Assembly (NCBI GenBank): GCA_013416455.1
Contig: JACCES010000001.1
Location: 186,001-250,000, forward strand
Length of the DNA: 64,000 nt
From: Alcaligenaceae bacterium
GTDB taxonomy: Bacteria > Pseudomonadota > Gammaproteobacteria > Burkholderiales > Burkholderiaceae_B
Reading direction: 5' to 3'
Under the pieces are notes generated by a model that was not told where the DNA came from, made no database searches, and saw only the letters and a program-made list of their open reading frames with translations. Positions 25,133 through 33,638 of the stretch are shown piece after piece. Position 1 is the stretch's first letter, and each line of letters starts with the position of its first letter. The position numbers and the translations under genes were made by a program.

Positions 25133-25251
25133 ATCGGGGTTACGCACCGCAAAGTTTCAATGCTACATTCATTGACCACTGGCCTGGAACGCAAAACCTG
25201 CCCCAAGGGCAAGGCCTGGCGAGCCCATTCACTTAATCAACCTCTACATCA

Positions 25252-26343
25252 ATGAAGTCTTCCAAGGCGGCAATATTACTGGTGCTGGCGCTGGGCGCAG
25301 GTCTGGGGGCCTGGGGCTCCCATTGGTGGATGCAGCGCGGTGGCAGCGCCGCCGCGCCCACCGTTTCCAAGCAGGTGTCCCAACCCGCGGAAAGTTCCAA
25401 GGTGAAGGTCGAGGTCGTTCCGGTGAACAGGGTGCGGCTCGAACGGGCCGTGTCGGCCGTCGGTACGCTGCGTTCTCACGATTCCGTGATGCTGCGGCCG
25501 GAAATCAGCGGCCGTATCGCCGAGATCAATTTCGCCGAAGGCGGCAAGGTCGAGAAAGGCCAGGTGCTGGTACGGCTGGATGACAGCGTCGCCAAGGCCA
25601 GGGTGCAGCAGGCGCGCGCCAATCTTCAGCTCGCCGGCAGCCAGCACCGGCGTTCGGTCGAACTCAACAAGCAGGGTTTCGTCAGCCGCCAGGCGCGCGA
25701 CGAAGCGGCCAGCAATCTTGCAGTTCAGCAGGCCGCCGTGGCGCTTGCCGAAGCCGAACTCGAAAAGACCGTGATCCAGGCGCCTTTCAATGGCCTTGCC
25801 GGGCTGCGCACCGTATCCGTCGGCGATTACGTCGGGCCGGGCACCGATCTCGTTCCCATCGAAGCCATCGATCCGCTCAACGTCGATTTCCGTATTCCCG
25901 AACAATTCCTGAGCACCGTCGCCGTGGGTTCCAGGCTGCAGGTTTCCTTCGACGCGCTGGCCGGTTTCGAGCGTGAAGGCAGCGTTGGGGCGATCAGCCC
26001 GCAGGTGGACGTCGGCGGGCGTTCCCTGCTGCTGCGCGCCAATGTGCCGAACCCTGACGACCTGCTGCGGCCGGGCCTGTTTGCGCGGGTGCAGCTCGAA
26101 CTCGCCGAAACTCAGGGGCTGGTCGTGCCCGAAAGCGCGCTCGCGCCTTCGGGCGACGCGCAGTACGTCTATCGTGTGGAAAACGGCGTGGTCAAACGCG
26201 TCATGGTGCAGATCGGCCAGCGCACGGGGGCGAACGTAGAGATCGTTCAAGGTCTGAACGAGGGCGACAGCGTGATCGTGTCGGGCCTGCAGAAGGTCCG
26301 TGACGGCATCGAGGTCGAAGTCCTGCCGCCGCCCGGGGCCTGA
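25252..26343 (+). CDS. RND efflux periplasmic adaptor subunit
   Basis: A 363-residue membrane fusion protein. An uncleaved-looking N-terminal anchor (AAILLVLALGAGLGAWG, no lipobox Cys) is followed by the lipoyl/biotinyl half (MLRPEISGRIAEINFAEGGKVEKGQVLVRLDD), an alpha hairpin rich in Ala/Glu (about 115-165), and beta-barrel and membrane-proximal domains. It would link the inner-membrane pump encoded 28 bases downstream to an outer-membrane channel, which is not encoded here. Confidence 0.94.
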   Translation: MKSSKAAILLVLALGAGLGAWGSHWWMQRGGSAAAPTVSKQVSQPAESSKVKVEVVPVNRVRLERAVSAVGTLRSHDSVMLRPEISGRIAEINFAEGGKVEKGQVLVRLDDSVAKARVQQARANLQLAGSQHRRSVELNKQGFVSRQARDEAASNLAVQQAAVALAEAELEKTVIQAPFNGLAGLRTVSVGDYVGPGTDLVPIEAIDPLNVDFRIPEQFLSTVAVGSRLQVSFDALAGFEREGSVGAISPQVDVGGRSLLLRANVPNPDDLLRPGLFARVQLELAETQGLVVPESALAPSGDAQYVYRVENGVVKRVMVQIGQRTGANVEIVQGLNEGDSVIVSGLQKVRDGIEVEVLPPPGA

Positions 26344-26371
26344 GGCGTCACACTTTTAAAGCGAGGCCGCG

Positions 26372-29300
26372 ATGCAGCTTCCACAGATATGCATACGACG
26401 CCCGGTGTTTGCCACGGTGCTGTCGCTCATCATCATCCTCATCGGCCTGATTTCCTACGACAGGCTGACGGTGCGCGAATACCCGGCCATCGACGAACCG
26501 GTGGTATCGGTGCGCACCGAATACAAGGGCGCGTCGCCGGAAGTGATCGAATCGCAGGTCACCAAGCCGCTGGAAGACCAGCTCTCGGGCATCGAAGGCG
26601 TGGACGTCATGACTTCCCGCAGCCGCAGCGAGGTCAGCTTCATCAACGTCAAGTTCCATATTTCGCGCGATCCGGACGCCGCGGCGGCGGAAGTGCGCGA
26701 CAAGGTTTCGCGCGCGCGCCGCTTCCTGCCCGACGAAGTCGAAGAGCCGGTCATCAGCAAGGTCGAAGCCGATTCCACGCCCATCGTGTACCTGGGGGTG
26801 ACCACCGGCAACATGTCGCAGATGCAGGCTTCCGACTATATCAACCGCTATATCAAGACGCGGCTGTCGGTCCTGCCGGGGGCGGCGGAAGTGCGCGTGT
26901 TCGGCGAACGCCTGCCGGCCATGCGCGTCTACGTCGATCGCCACAAGCTGGCCGGCTATGGCCTGATCGTCCAGGATGTGGAAAACGCCCTGCGGCAGCA
27001 GAATGTGCTGATCCCCGCCGGGCGCATCGAATCGCTGGACCGCGAGTTTTCCGTGGTATCCACCACCGACCTGCAGACGGTGGAGCAGTTCGAGAATATC
27101 GTGGTGGCCAATGTCCATGGCTACCCCGTGCGGATGCGCGAAGTGGCCGAGGTGCGCGTCGGGCCGGCGGATGAACGCGTGTCCGCCCGCTTCAACGGCC
27201 AGCCCAGCCTGACCATAGGCGTCACCAAGCAGTCCACCGCCAACCCGCTGGACCTGTCGCGCGAGGTGCGCAAGGAAGTGGAGCTCATCAACGAGAACCT
27301 GCCCTCCGGCATGAACCTGCAGGTGGCGTACGACAGTTCCGTCTTCATCCAGCGCTCCATCGATTCGGTCTATACGACCGTGCTCGAAGCCATCATTCTG
27401 GTGGTGCTGGTCATCTTCTTCTTCCTGCGCAGCGTGCGGGCCAGCCTCATTCCCATCGTTACCATCCCGGTGTCGCTGATCGGCGCCTTCGGGCTGATGT
27501 ACCTGTTCGGGTTTTCCATCAATACGCTCACCCTGCTGGCCATGGTGCTGGCCATCGGCCTGGTGGTGGACGATGCCATCGTCGTCCTGGAAAACGTCTA
27601 CCGCCACATGGAGGAGGGCAAGAGCCGGCTCGAAGCGGCCCTGCTCGGTTCCAAGGAAATCGCCTTCGCGGTCGTGGCCATGACGCTCACGCTGGTCACG
27701 GTCTACGCGCCGCTGGCGTTTGCGACGGGCCGCACCGGCAGGCTCTTCATCGAATTCGCCCTGGCGCTGGCGGGCGCCGTTCTGGTGTCCGGCTTCGTGG
27801 CGCTCACCCTCACTCCCATGATGTGCTCCGTGCTGCTCAAGCCCCAGCACAACCATGGGCGGGTCTACGTTTTCATCGAGAATCTGCTCGAAGGCCTGAC
27901 GCGCCGCTATCGCGCCGCACTGGGGCTGGCCTTGCGGCACCGCCTGCTCGTGGTGCTGATCGGCCTGGCGGTGGCCGGGGGCAGCGCCGTGCTGTTCAAG
28001 GTCGTCAAGAGCGAACTGGCGCCGATCGAGGATCGCGGCGTGGTCTTCGGCGTGATTACGGCGCCCGAGGGCGCCACGCTCGAAGCCACCCAGCGCAGCC
28101 TGCTGCAGATCGAGGCCTTGTACGACGACATTCCGGAAACCGGCGGCGTGCAATCCGTCATCGGCTTTCCCACCGTCACCGACGCCTTCGCGATTCTGCG
28201 CCTCAAGCCCTGGGAAGACCGCGAACGCAGCCAGCAGGAAATCGCTCAGGAGCTTCAACCCCGGTTTTCCGCCATTCCCGGCGTGCGCGCCTTCCCCTCC
28301 AACCCGCCATCCTTCGGCCAGCGGGCCACTTCCAAGCCCATCAACTTCGTGGTGATGAGCCAGGCTTCGTATCCCGAAATGGCGGCCATGGTGGAACTGC
28401 TCATGGACAGGCTGGCCGAGTACCCTGGCCTGCAGAACGTGGACACCGACCTGCGGCTCAATACCCCGGAACTCAAGGTGAGGGTGAACCGCGACAAGCT
28501 GGCGGACGTGGGCGTGGACGTGGGCGATGTCGGCCGCACCCTGGAAACAATGCTGGGCGGGCGCAACGTCACCCGTTTCCGCGACAGCGGTGAACAATAC
28601 GACGTGATCGTGCAGGTGAAGCGCCAGGACCGCTCCACCCCCTCAGATATACAAGATATCTATGTGCGCGCCCGCGACGGCAGCATGGTGCAGCTGGCCA
28701 ACTTCGTCGAAGTCGAAGAATCCGTCGCGCCCCAATCGCTCAATCACTTCAACCGGCTGCGTGCCGTCAAGATCGAGGCCGCCATCGCGCCGGGCTATGC
28801 CATGGGCGAAGTGCTGGAACACATGAACCAGGTGGCGCGCGACCTGCTGCCGCCCACGGTGCAGACCGACCTGGACGGCCAGTCGCGCGAGTTCCGCGAC
28901 TCCTCGGGCAACATCTACCTCATCTTCCTGATGGCGCTGGCCTTCATCTACCTGGTGCTGGCCGCCCAGTTCGAGAGCTGGCGCAGCCCGCTCATCATCA
29001 TGTTCTCGGTGCCATTGTCCATGACCGGCGCGCTGCTGGCCTTGTGGCTGACAGGGGGTACACTCTCCATTTACAGCCAGATCGGGCTCATCACCCTGGT
29101 CGGCCTCATCACCAAGCACGGCATTCTGATCGTGGAGTTCGCCAACCAGTTGCGCGACGACGGCAACGCGATGCTCGACGCCGTCGTCGAAGCCAGCGTG
29201 CTGCGCCTGCGGCCCATCCTCATGACGACGGGCGCCATGGTGCTGGGTGTGCTTCCCCTGGCCTACGCCAGCGGCGCCGGCGCGGAATCCCGCCAGCAGA

Positions 29301-29509
29301 TCGGCTGGGTGCTGGTGGGCGGGCTGACGCTCGGCACCCTGCTAACGCTCTTCGTGGTGCCCGTCGCCTATACGCTGATTGCCGGGGCACGGCGCAAGAT
29401 GGTCAGCGCGGCCGAGGCCGAAGCCATGATCACGCATGAACCCGAATCCGGCGCCGGCGGCGGCAGCGCCATGGCGGCGCCGCAGGCTCCCAAGGATGCC
29501 CGCCATTGA
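26372..29509 (+). CDS. RND family multidrug efflux permease
   Basis: A 1045-residue proton-driven pump of the HAE1/AcrB-like RND superfamily. The first membrane helix is at about 11-29 (PVFATVLSLIIILIGLISY), followed by a large periplasmic loop; the proton-relay pair DD lies in GLVVDDAIVVLENVYRHM near residue 398, and the second half repeats the layout with VGLITKHGILIVEFANQ. It pairs with the adaptor upstream. Substrate is not predictable, and no TetR-type regulator is next to it. Confidence 0.96.
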   Translation: MQLPQICIRRPVFATVLSLIIILIGLISYDRLTVREYPAIDEPVVSVRTEYKGASPEVIESQVTKPLEDQLSGIEGVDVMTSRSRSEVSFINVKFHISRDPDAAAAEVRDKVSRARRFLPDEVEEPVISKVEADSTPIVYLGVTTGNMSQMQASDYINRYIKTRLSVLPGAAEVRVFGERLPAMRVYVDRHKLAGYGLIVQDVENALRQQNVLIPAGRIESLDREFSVVSTTDLQTVEQFENIVVANVHGYPVRMREVAEVRVGPADERVSARFNGQPSLTIGVTKQSTANPLDLSREVRKEVELINENLPSGMNLQVAYDSSVFIQRSIDSVYTTVLEAIILVVLVIFFFLRSVRASLIPIVTIPVSLIGAFGLMYLFGFSINTLTLLAMVLAIGLVVDDAIVVLENVYRHMEEGKSRLEAALLGSKEIAFAVVAMTLTLVTVYAPLAFATGRTGRLFIEFALALAGAVLVSGFVALTLTPMMCSVLLKPQHNHGRVYVFIENLLEGLTRRYRAALGLALRHRLLVVLIGLAVAGGSAVLFKVVKSELAPIEDRGVVFGVITAPEGATLEATQRSLLQIEALYDDIPETGGVQSVIGFPTVTDAFAILRLKPWEDRERSQQEIAQELQPRFSAIPGVRAFPSNPPSFGQRATSKPINFVVMSQASYPEMAAMVELLMDRLAEYPGLQNVDTDLRLNTPELKVRVNRDKLADVGVDVGDVGRTLETMLGGRNVTRFRDSGEQYDVIVQVKRQDRSTPSDIQDIYVRARDGSMVQLANFVEVEESVAPQSLNHFNRLRAVKIEAAIAPGYAMGEVLEHMNQVARDLLPPTVQTDLDGQSREFRDSSGNIYLIFLMALAFIYLVLAAQFESWRSPLIIMFSVPLSMTGALLALWLTGGTLSIYSQIGLITLVGLITKHGILIVEFANQLRDDGNAMLDAVVEASVLRLRPILMTTGAMVLGVLPLAYASGAGAESRQQIGWVLVGGLTLGTLLTLFVVPVAYTLIAGARRKMVSAAEAEAMITHEPESGAGGGSAMAAPQAPKDARH

Positions 29510-29524
29510 ACAAGGAAGATTGAA

Positions 29525-30265
29525 ATGCGGCAAATCATTCTCGATACCGAAACCACGGGGTTGGATCCGGCCCAGGGGCACCGGATCGTCGAACTGGCCT
29601 GCGTCGAAATGGTGAATCGCACCCTGACCGGCAACCATCTGCATCTTTACCTGAACCCCGACCGCGACAGCGACCCGGAAGCGCTGGCCGTTCACGGCCT
29701 GACCACCGATTTCCTCTCCGGCCATCCCCGCTTCGAAGACGTGGTCCAGCAGTTCGTCGACTTCGTCCGCGACGGCGAACTCATCATTCACAACGCGGCG
29801 TTCGACTGCCGCTTCCTGAATGCCGAACTCCAGCGCGTGGGCCTGCCCCGCGTGGAAGAACTGTGCGCAACAGTCACCGACTCGCTGCTGTTCGCCCGCG
29901 AACTGCACCCGGGCAAACGCAATTCCCTGGACGCCCTGTGCGAACGCTACGGCATATCCAACGCCCACCGCACGCTGCACGGCGCTTTGCTCGACTCCGA
30001 GCTGCTGGCCGACGTATGGCTGGCCATGACCCGTGGGCAGGACGCCCTGCTGATGGATTTCGAAGAGGATGCCGAAACCGTTTCCACGGGCGGCAGCCTT
30101 GGCCAGGGCCGGGTGGACACCAGTGTCCTGCGCGTGGTGGCGGCCTCCGAAGCCGAGGCGGCGCAGCACGAGGCCTACCTGGAAGTGCTGGATAAGGCCG
30201 TCAAAGGGCAATGCATCTGGCGGGCGTATGAGCCCGTCGCGGCCGAAGAGCGCGCGGCTGAGTGA
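29525..30265 (+). CDS. dnaQ: DNA polymerase III epsilon subunit (3'-5' proofreading exonuclease)
   Basis: A 246-residue DEDDh exonuclease. Exo I is ILDTETTGLD (D7, E9), Exo II includes HNAAFDCRFLNAEL, and Exo III has the His/Asp pair in AHRTLHGALLDSELLADVW. The C-terminal tail (about 185-246) is the region that binds the polymerase alpha subunit. Only 15 bases separate it from the RND permease gene, though it is functionally unrelated to it. Confidence 0.96.
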   Translation: MRQIILDTETTGLDPAQGHRIVELACVEMVNRTLTGNHLHLYLNPDRDSDPEALAVHGLTTDFLSGHPRFEDVVQQFVDFVRDGELIIHNAAFDCRFLNAELQRVGLPRVEELCATVTDSLLFARELHPGKRNSLDALCERYGISNAHRTLHGALLDSELLADVWLAMTRGQDALLMDFEEDAETVSTGGSLGQGRVDTSVLRVVAASEAEAAQHEAYLEVLDKAVKGQCIWRAYEPVAAEERAAE

Positions 30266-30397
30266 GATGCCGGGCGGCGTGCTGATGCGCCTTGGTGCCG
30301 TTGTCTGGTCGTGGCCTGGGGTATCCCGCTAATGCCGGGCGTTTTGCGGCGGCGGGGCGGCGTGCAATGACAGTGGGGCGGCGGCTCTGCGCCGAAC

Positions 30398-30425
30398 TTG
30401 CTGGCCGCGGGCTTTGATGTATAAT
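30398..30425 (+). promoter_or_regulatory. Sigma-70-type promoter for tRNA-Val
   Basis: A -35 box TTGCTG (30398-30403) and a perfect -10 box TATAAT (30420-30425) are 16 bases apart. Transcription would start about 65 bases before the mature tRNA-Val. It is one of the clearest promoters in the window. Confidence 0.65.
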
Positions 30426-30497
30426 CGCTGTCTTCTCATCTGAGGCGGCTTGTCGCAAACCTTCAGGTCTGCATTGCGGCACAGCGCTTCCAGCATG

Positions 30498-30572
30498 GGG
30501 CGGTTAGCTCAGTGGTAGAGCACTGCCTTCACACGGCAGGGGTCACTGGTTCGAACCCAGTACCGCCCACCA
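30498..30572 (+). tRNA. tRNA-Val (anticodon CAC)
   Basis: A complete cloverleaf. The acceptor stem GGGCGGT pairs with ACCGCCC, the D-arm has TAGCTCAGTGGTAGAGC, the anticodon stem-loop CTGCC-TTCACAC-GGCAG shows CAC at the anticodon, and the T-arm has GGTTCGAACCC. The discriminator A is followed by an encoded CCA (30570-30572). It reads GUG valine codons. Confidence 0.96.
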
Positions 30573-30664
30573 GTCACTTCTGAAACCGGCTCTTCCGGCG
30601 CTTCCCCGCAAACGGGGGAACGGCATTCATTACACGCGGTGCATCGGCTCTACCCCATAAACGG

Positions 30665-30714
30665 GGGATGGGCATCACACCATCCCAACCGCACAGGGCT
30701 CAAGACTCTGAGCC
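30665..30714. terminator. Two hairpins downstream of tRNA-Val / end of vapC
   Basis: GGGATGG (30665-30671) pairs with CCATCCC (30680-30686), and GGCTCA (30697-30702) pairs with TGAGCC (30709-30714), the latter followed by GGTAATTTTC. They lie between the tRNA and the convergent vapC gene and could terminate either transcript. Confidence 0.4.
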
Positions 30715-30750
30715 GGTAATTTTCAAAGTTCCTGAAACTATACTCTTTTT

Positions 30751-31131
30751 TCAATGGGTGATCGGTCGGTGCCGCACCCCGACGCGCTCGGCAATTGCGT
30801 CCAGTCGCTTGTCCAGCGTCCAAAGTTCAGCGCCTTGGGTGAGCAAGGTAGAGGCAAGCAGGAGCATATCGATCAGGCCGCAACCCAAGCCGTAAAAGCG
30901 CTCGGATTCTATTAGCGCCATGGTTTCTTGGATCGTGGCTTGTTGGCTTTGGCGCAAGCTTGCCAAGTCAGCCAGGGTTTCTGACCGGTTGGGTGGTGTG
31001 CCACAGGCAATTTCCCCGATGATCAGAGGGTGCGTTAATACTAAATCTCGTTCAAGTAGATGCACGAGGCTATCGTTGCCGTGCTTGAAATGATCAATCC
31101 AGACCGAGGTATCGATCAGCACGCCGGTCAT
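30751..31131 (-). CDS. vapC: PIN-domain toxin of a VapBC-type toxin-antitoxin pair
   Basis: A 126-residue PIN nuclease. The acidic set is visible: D7 ([11 protein letters not shown]), E40 (IIGEIACG), D88 ([10 protein letters not shown]) and D107 (TLDKRLD). VapC toxins cut specific tRNAs or rRNA to stop growth; the target cannot be predicted. The start codon overlaps the antitoxin stop by four bases, typical of coupled toxin-antitoxin genes. The pair lies convergently behind tRNA-Val and has lower GC than its neighbours, suggesting acquisition. Confidence 0.9.
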   Translation of the reverse strand: MTGVLIDTSVWIDHFKHGNDSLVHLLERDLVLTHPLIIGEIACGTPPNRSETLADLASLRQSQQATIQETMALIESERFYGLGCGLIDMLLLASTLLTQGAELWTLDKRLDAIAERVGVRHRPITH

Positions 31132-31331
31132 GCTTGGATAGCCTCGCGCCGACGGGGAATATCTTGCATTGCTGGCGCTTTGCCGCCCAAGCGCGCCAGC
31201 CGTTTGGCAGACTGTACGCGTACAAAAGTCTTGACCGCCTCGCGAAAGAGATCTGCTTTGTCCATGTCGGGATCCGCTACTTCCAGCGCCCGCTCGTATA
31301 GTTGGTCGTCGATAGTGACTGTAGTGCGCAT
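31128..31331 (-). CDS. vapB: VapB-type antitoxin
   Basis: A 67-residue protein with an N-terminal ribbon-helix-helix-like segment ([19 protein letters not shown]), then a Lys/Arg-rich tail that would wrap around the toxin. It matches the DUF2191/VapB group paired with PIN toxins. It should repress its own operon by binding the palindrome just upstream. Confidence 0.88.
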   Translation of the reverse strand: MRTTVTIDDQLYERALEVADPDMDKADLFREAVKTFVRVQSAKRLARLGGKAPAMQDIPRRREAIQA

Positions 31332-31350
31332 ATCATTCCTTGAAGCGTTA

Positions 31351-31366
31351 TCATCAAATTTGATGA
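31351..31366. promoter_or_regulatory. Perfect palindrome TCATCAAATTTGATGA, candidate VapB operator
   Basis: A 16-base perfect palindrome 20 bases upstream of the antitoxin start, with a further half-site ACATCAAAT at 31373-31381. Ribbon-helix-helix antitoxins bind such repeated palindromes in their own promoter. The stretch is much richer in A and T than its surroundings. Confidence 0.7.
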
Positions 31367-31489
31367 AATTTTACATCAAATCGGGCACCAAGGTGGCTGC
31401 GCTGTCAGTTACGGCGTAGATGTGCTTTGCACCCCTCGTCGATAGAGGTGCTCAAAAAATCTTTTTAAATCAGGTGTGCCCGGTACGCT

Positions 31490-32419
31490 TTATCCGGTAT
31501 ACGCCGCGTTCAAGCGCTTCCATTCGCGCTCCAGTTGATCAGTCAGTTCCTTGGCAAAGGGCGACTGGTTACGTTCCCGCAAGGTGATGACGCCCAATAC
31601 ACGGCTTATTCGGGGATGAACCAGCGGGCGCGCTGACAGGCCTATGTTCGAAGCCTCCGCCAAGGTGCCTTCCGGAACGATTGCGATGCCTACGCCGCTG
31701 GCGACGAACTGCAACATGGTTGTGAATTGCGTCACGGTGACGCTGTGGGACAAGGTCAGGCCAGAGGTGATGGCCGTGGCGTCAATCAGCCGCCTTGTGC
31801 GGGAGTCGGACGGCAGCGAAACAAGCTGTTCGTTCTGTATGGCGCTCCAGGATACCTGTTTGCGTTTTTCCAGGCGATGGCCTTTGGGCAGGATCACATG
31901 AAAATATTGTGTGCTCAGCGCTTTCTGTTCAAAGATGGGCGCGATATCGTCGAGATAGGTCAGCCCGATATCCGCGACGCCTGTTCTCACGTTTTCAAGC
32001 ACATTGCCATGCACGCCTTCGGTGATGTGAAGGTCGACGCCCGGCCGTTCCCGCCTGTAGCGGGCAATGATCGCCGGCAGCACGGTGCAGGCAACCGACA
32101 TGACCGACGAAACCACGACCCGCCCGCGTTGTTCGGCGGCGCGTTCCTGGACGGCTTCCAGATAGATCTGCACATCGTTCAGCACCCGTTCCGCCAATGC
32201 GACGAATTCCTTGCCCGCATCCGTGATCTCGACCGTTCGCGTCGTACGGTTGAACAGCGTCAGCCCCAGCAAACGCTCGATGCGCTGGATGGTGCGCGTG
32301 AGAACGGGCTGCGACATGTTCAGGGTGATGGCCGCCGCATTGAAGCTGCCGTAATCAGCGAGCGCCTTCACGGCAAGAAGCTCTTTGGCGCTGAAGTCGA
32401 GTTGGCTGGCTTCGATCAT
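31490..32419 (-). CDS. LysR family transcriptional regulator
   Basis: A 309-residue LysR-type regulator: N-terminal helix-turn-helix (about 15-70; LLAVKALADYGSFNAAAITLNMSQPVLTRTIQRIERLLGLTLFNRT) and a substrate-binding domain from about 95. It diverges from the UGSC operon with only 101 bases between starts and is the obvious candidate for its control. A TGGT-N14-ACCA dyad at 32456-32477 lies in that gap. Confidence 0.93.
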   Translation of the reverse strand: MIEASQLDFSAKELLAVKALADYGSFNAAAITLNMSQPVLTRTIQRIERLLGLTLFNRTTRTVEITDAGKEFVALAERVLNDVQIYLEAVQERAAEQRGRVVVSSVMSVACTVLPAIIARYRRERPGVDLHITEGVHGNVLENVRTGVADIGLTYLDDIAPIFEQKALSTQYFHVILPKGHRLEKRKQVSWSAIQNEQLVSLPSDSRTRRLIDATAITSGLTLSHSVTVTQFTTMLQFVASGVGIAIVPEGTLAEASNIGLSARPLVHPRISRVLGVITLRERNQSPFAKELTDQLEREWKRLNAAYTG

Positions 32420-32455
32420 TTATGCGTATATGACAATAATCTGCGTTAATAGATT

Positions 32456-32477
32456 GGTGTTGGAAATAATAAACCAT
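32456..32477. promoter_or_regulatory. Dyad TGGT-N14-ACCA, possible LysR site
   Basis: A short interrupted inverted repeat in the AT-rich gap between the LysR gene and the UGSC operon, about 45 bases before the first operon gene. The position would suit a LysR activation site, but the arms are only four bases, so the support is weak. Confidence 0.3.
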
Positions 32478-32520
32478 TTATTTAAGATGGGTCCATCTAT
32501 CAAGCACAGGGACACAGGTC

Positions 32521-33621
32521 ATGGGCAACACAATACAAAGCGGGATGGTCGACGCCAGTATCGATTTGGTGGAGTACTACTACGAACAGGGTTTCAGCGA
32601 TGGCATGCCTGTCGTGCCGCCCACTCAGGAAAAAATCGACGCTGTGGTGCTGGCATTGGGAGGGGACCCCGATTATGTAGAGTGCAAGGTGGCTCCGCGT
32701 TGGGGCGAACTGACGCGCGAGGTGCTGGCAATCAATATGGTGATGGCCGGCTGTAAGGCTTCGTATGCGCCAGTGGTTCGGGCCGCGATGCTCGCCTTGA
32801 CGGACGCCGCATTCAATCTCAACGGGGTTCAGGCCACCACGCATGTGGCATCACCGCTCATCGTGGTGAACGGCCCGATTGCGGCGGAACTCGGGATGAA
32901 TGGCGGGGCGAATGCCTTCGGTTCAGGTAATCGCGCCAACGCGACGATCGGGCGCGCCGTACGTCTGATCATGCTCAATGTCGGAGGGGCATGGCCCGGC
33001 GATCTGGACAAGAGTACGCTGGGCCATCCCGGCAAATATACATATTGCGTAGCCGAGAACGAGGCCCAAAGTCCCTTTGCTCCATACCATGTTGAGCAGG
33101 GGTACAAGCCGGCCGAATCCACGGTATTTGCGCTGGCGGCCGAGGCGCCCCACAGTGCCACCAATCATGTATCGAATGATCCGGAAGGGATTCTGGATAC
33201 GATCTGCTCGGCAATGAGCACCATTGCGTCGAACACGGCGGTGCTGGGCGGGCACATGGCTGTCGTGCTGGGGCTTGAGCATGCGAAGACCATATCCGGG
33301 CATGGCTGGACCCGTGCGGATATCCGCAACTATATCTTCATGAACAATGGCAACAGGTTTATCGACCTGGCCTACGGCCATCGGTACGGGAAGGTCTATA
33401 ACCGCAATCTTCCCAAGTGGTACAAGCGCGAAGACAACACGCGAATCCCGATCGTTCACAGCCCCGACAACATCCACCTTTTCGTGATGGGAGGGGAGGC
33501 GGGCCGATTTTCGGCTGTGATTCCCGGCTGGGGGCATATGAGTACGCCCGTACTCAAGCCGATTGACCTCGACGTCGTGGCGGCGGGGCCCGACTGCTCC
33601 ACCGGCACTTGCGCACTGTAA
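32521..33621 (+). CDS. Uncharacterised protein encoded with a UGSC-family protein, C-terminal CxxxxC
   Basis: A 366-residue soluble protein without signal peptide or membrane segment. I do not recognise a characterised domain. Visible features are PVVPPTQEKIDAVVLALGGDP near the start, a Gly/Asn-rich stretch ELGMNGGANAFGSGNRANATIGRA in the middle, Cys at 55 and 78, and the C-terminal GPDCSTGTCAL with C359 and C364, a possible redox or metal pair. It is the first gene of the LysR-divergent operon and lies 17 bases before the UGSC-family gene, so the two are probably functional partners. No function is proposed beyond that. Confidence 0.75.
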   Translation: MGNTIQSGMVDASIDLVEYYYEQGFSDGMPVVPPTQEKIDAVVLALGGDPDYVECKVAPRWGELTREVLAINMVMAGCKASYAPVVRAAMLALTDAAFNLNGVQATTHVASPLIVVNGPIAAELGMNGGANAFGSGNRANATIGRAVRLIMLNVGGAWPGDLDKSTLGHPGKYTYCVAENEAQSPFAPYHVEQGYKPAESTVFALAAEAPHSATNHVSNDPEGILDTICSAMSTIASNTAVLGGHMAVVLGLEHAKTISGHGWTRADIRNYIFMNNGNRFIDLAYGHRYGKVYNRNLPKWYKREDNTRIPIVHSPDNIHLFVMGGEAGRFSAVIPGWGHMSTPVLKPIDLDVVAAGPDCSTGTCAL

Positions 33622-33638
33622 TAGATAAGGATATTGCC

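Noticed and set aside
26348-28597. A very long open frame (about 749 codons) on the minus strand under the RND permease gene
   Set aside because: It is antisense to a clear RND permease, rich in His/Gln/Arg as expected from the complementary strand of a high-GC gene, and matches no protein family.
30498-31400. Integrative element with attachment sites at tRNA-Val
   Set aside because: No integrase gene and no second copy of the tRNA 3' end were found within the window.
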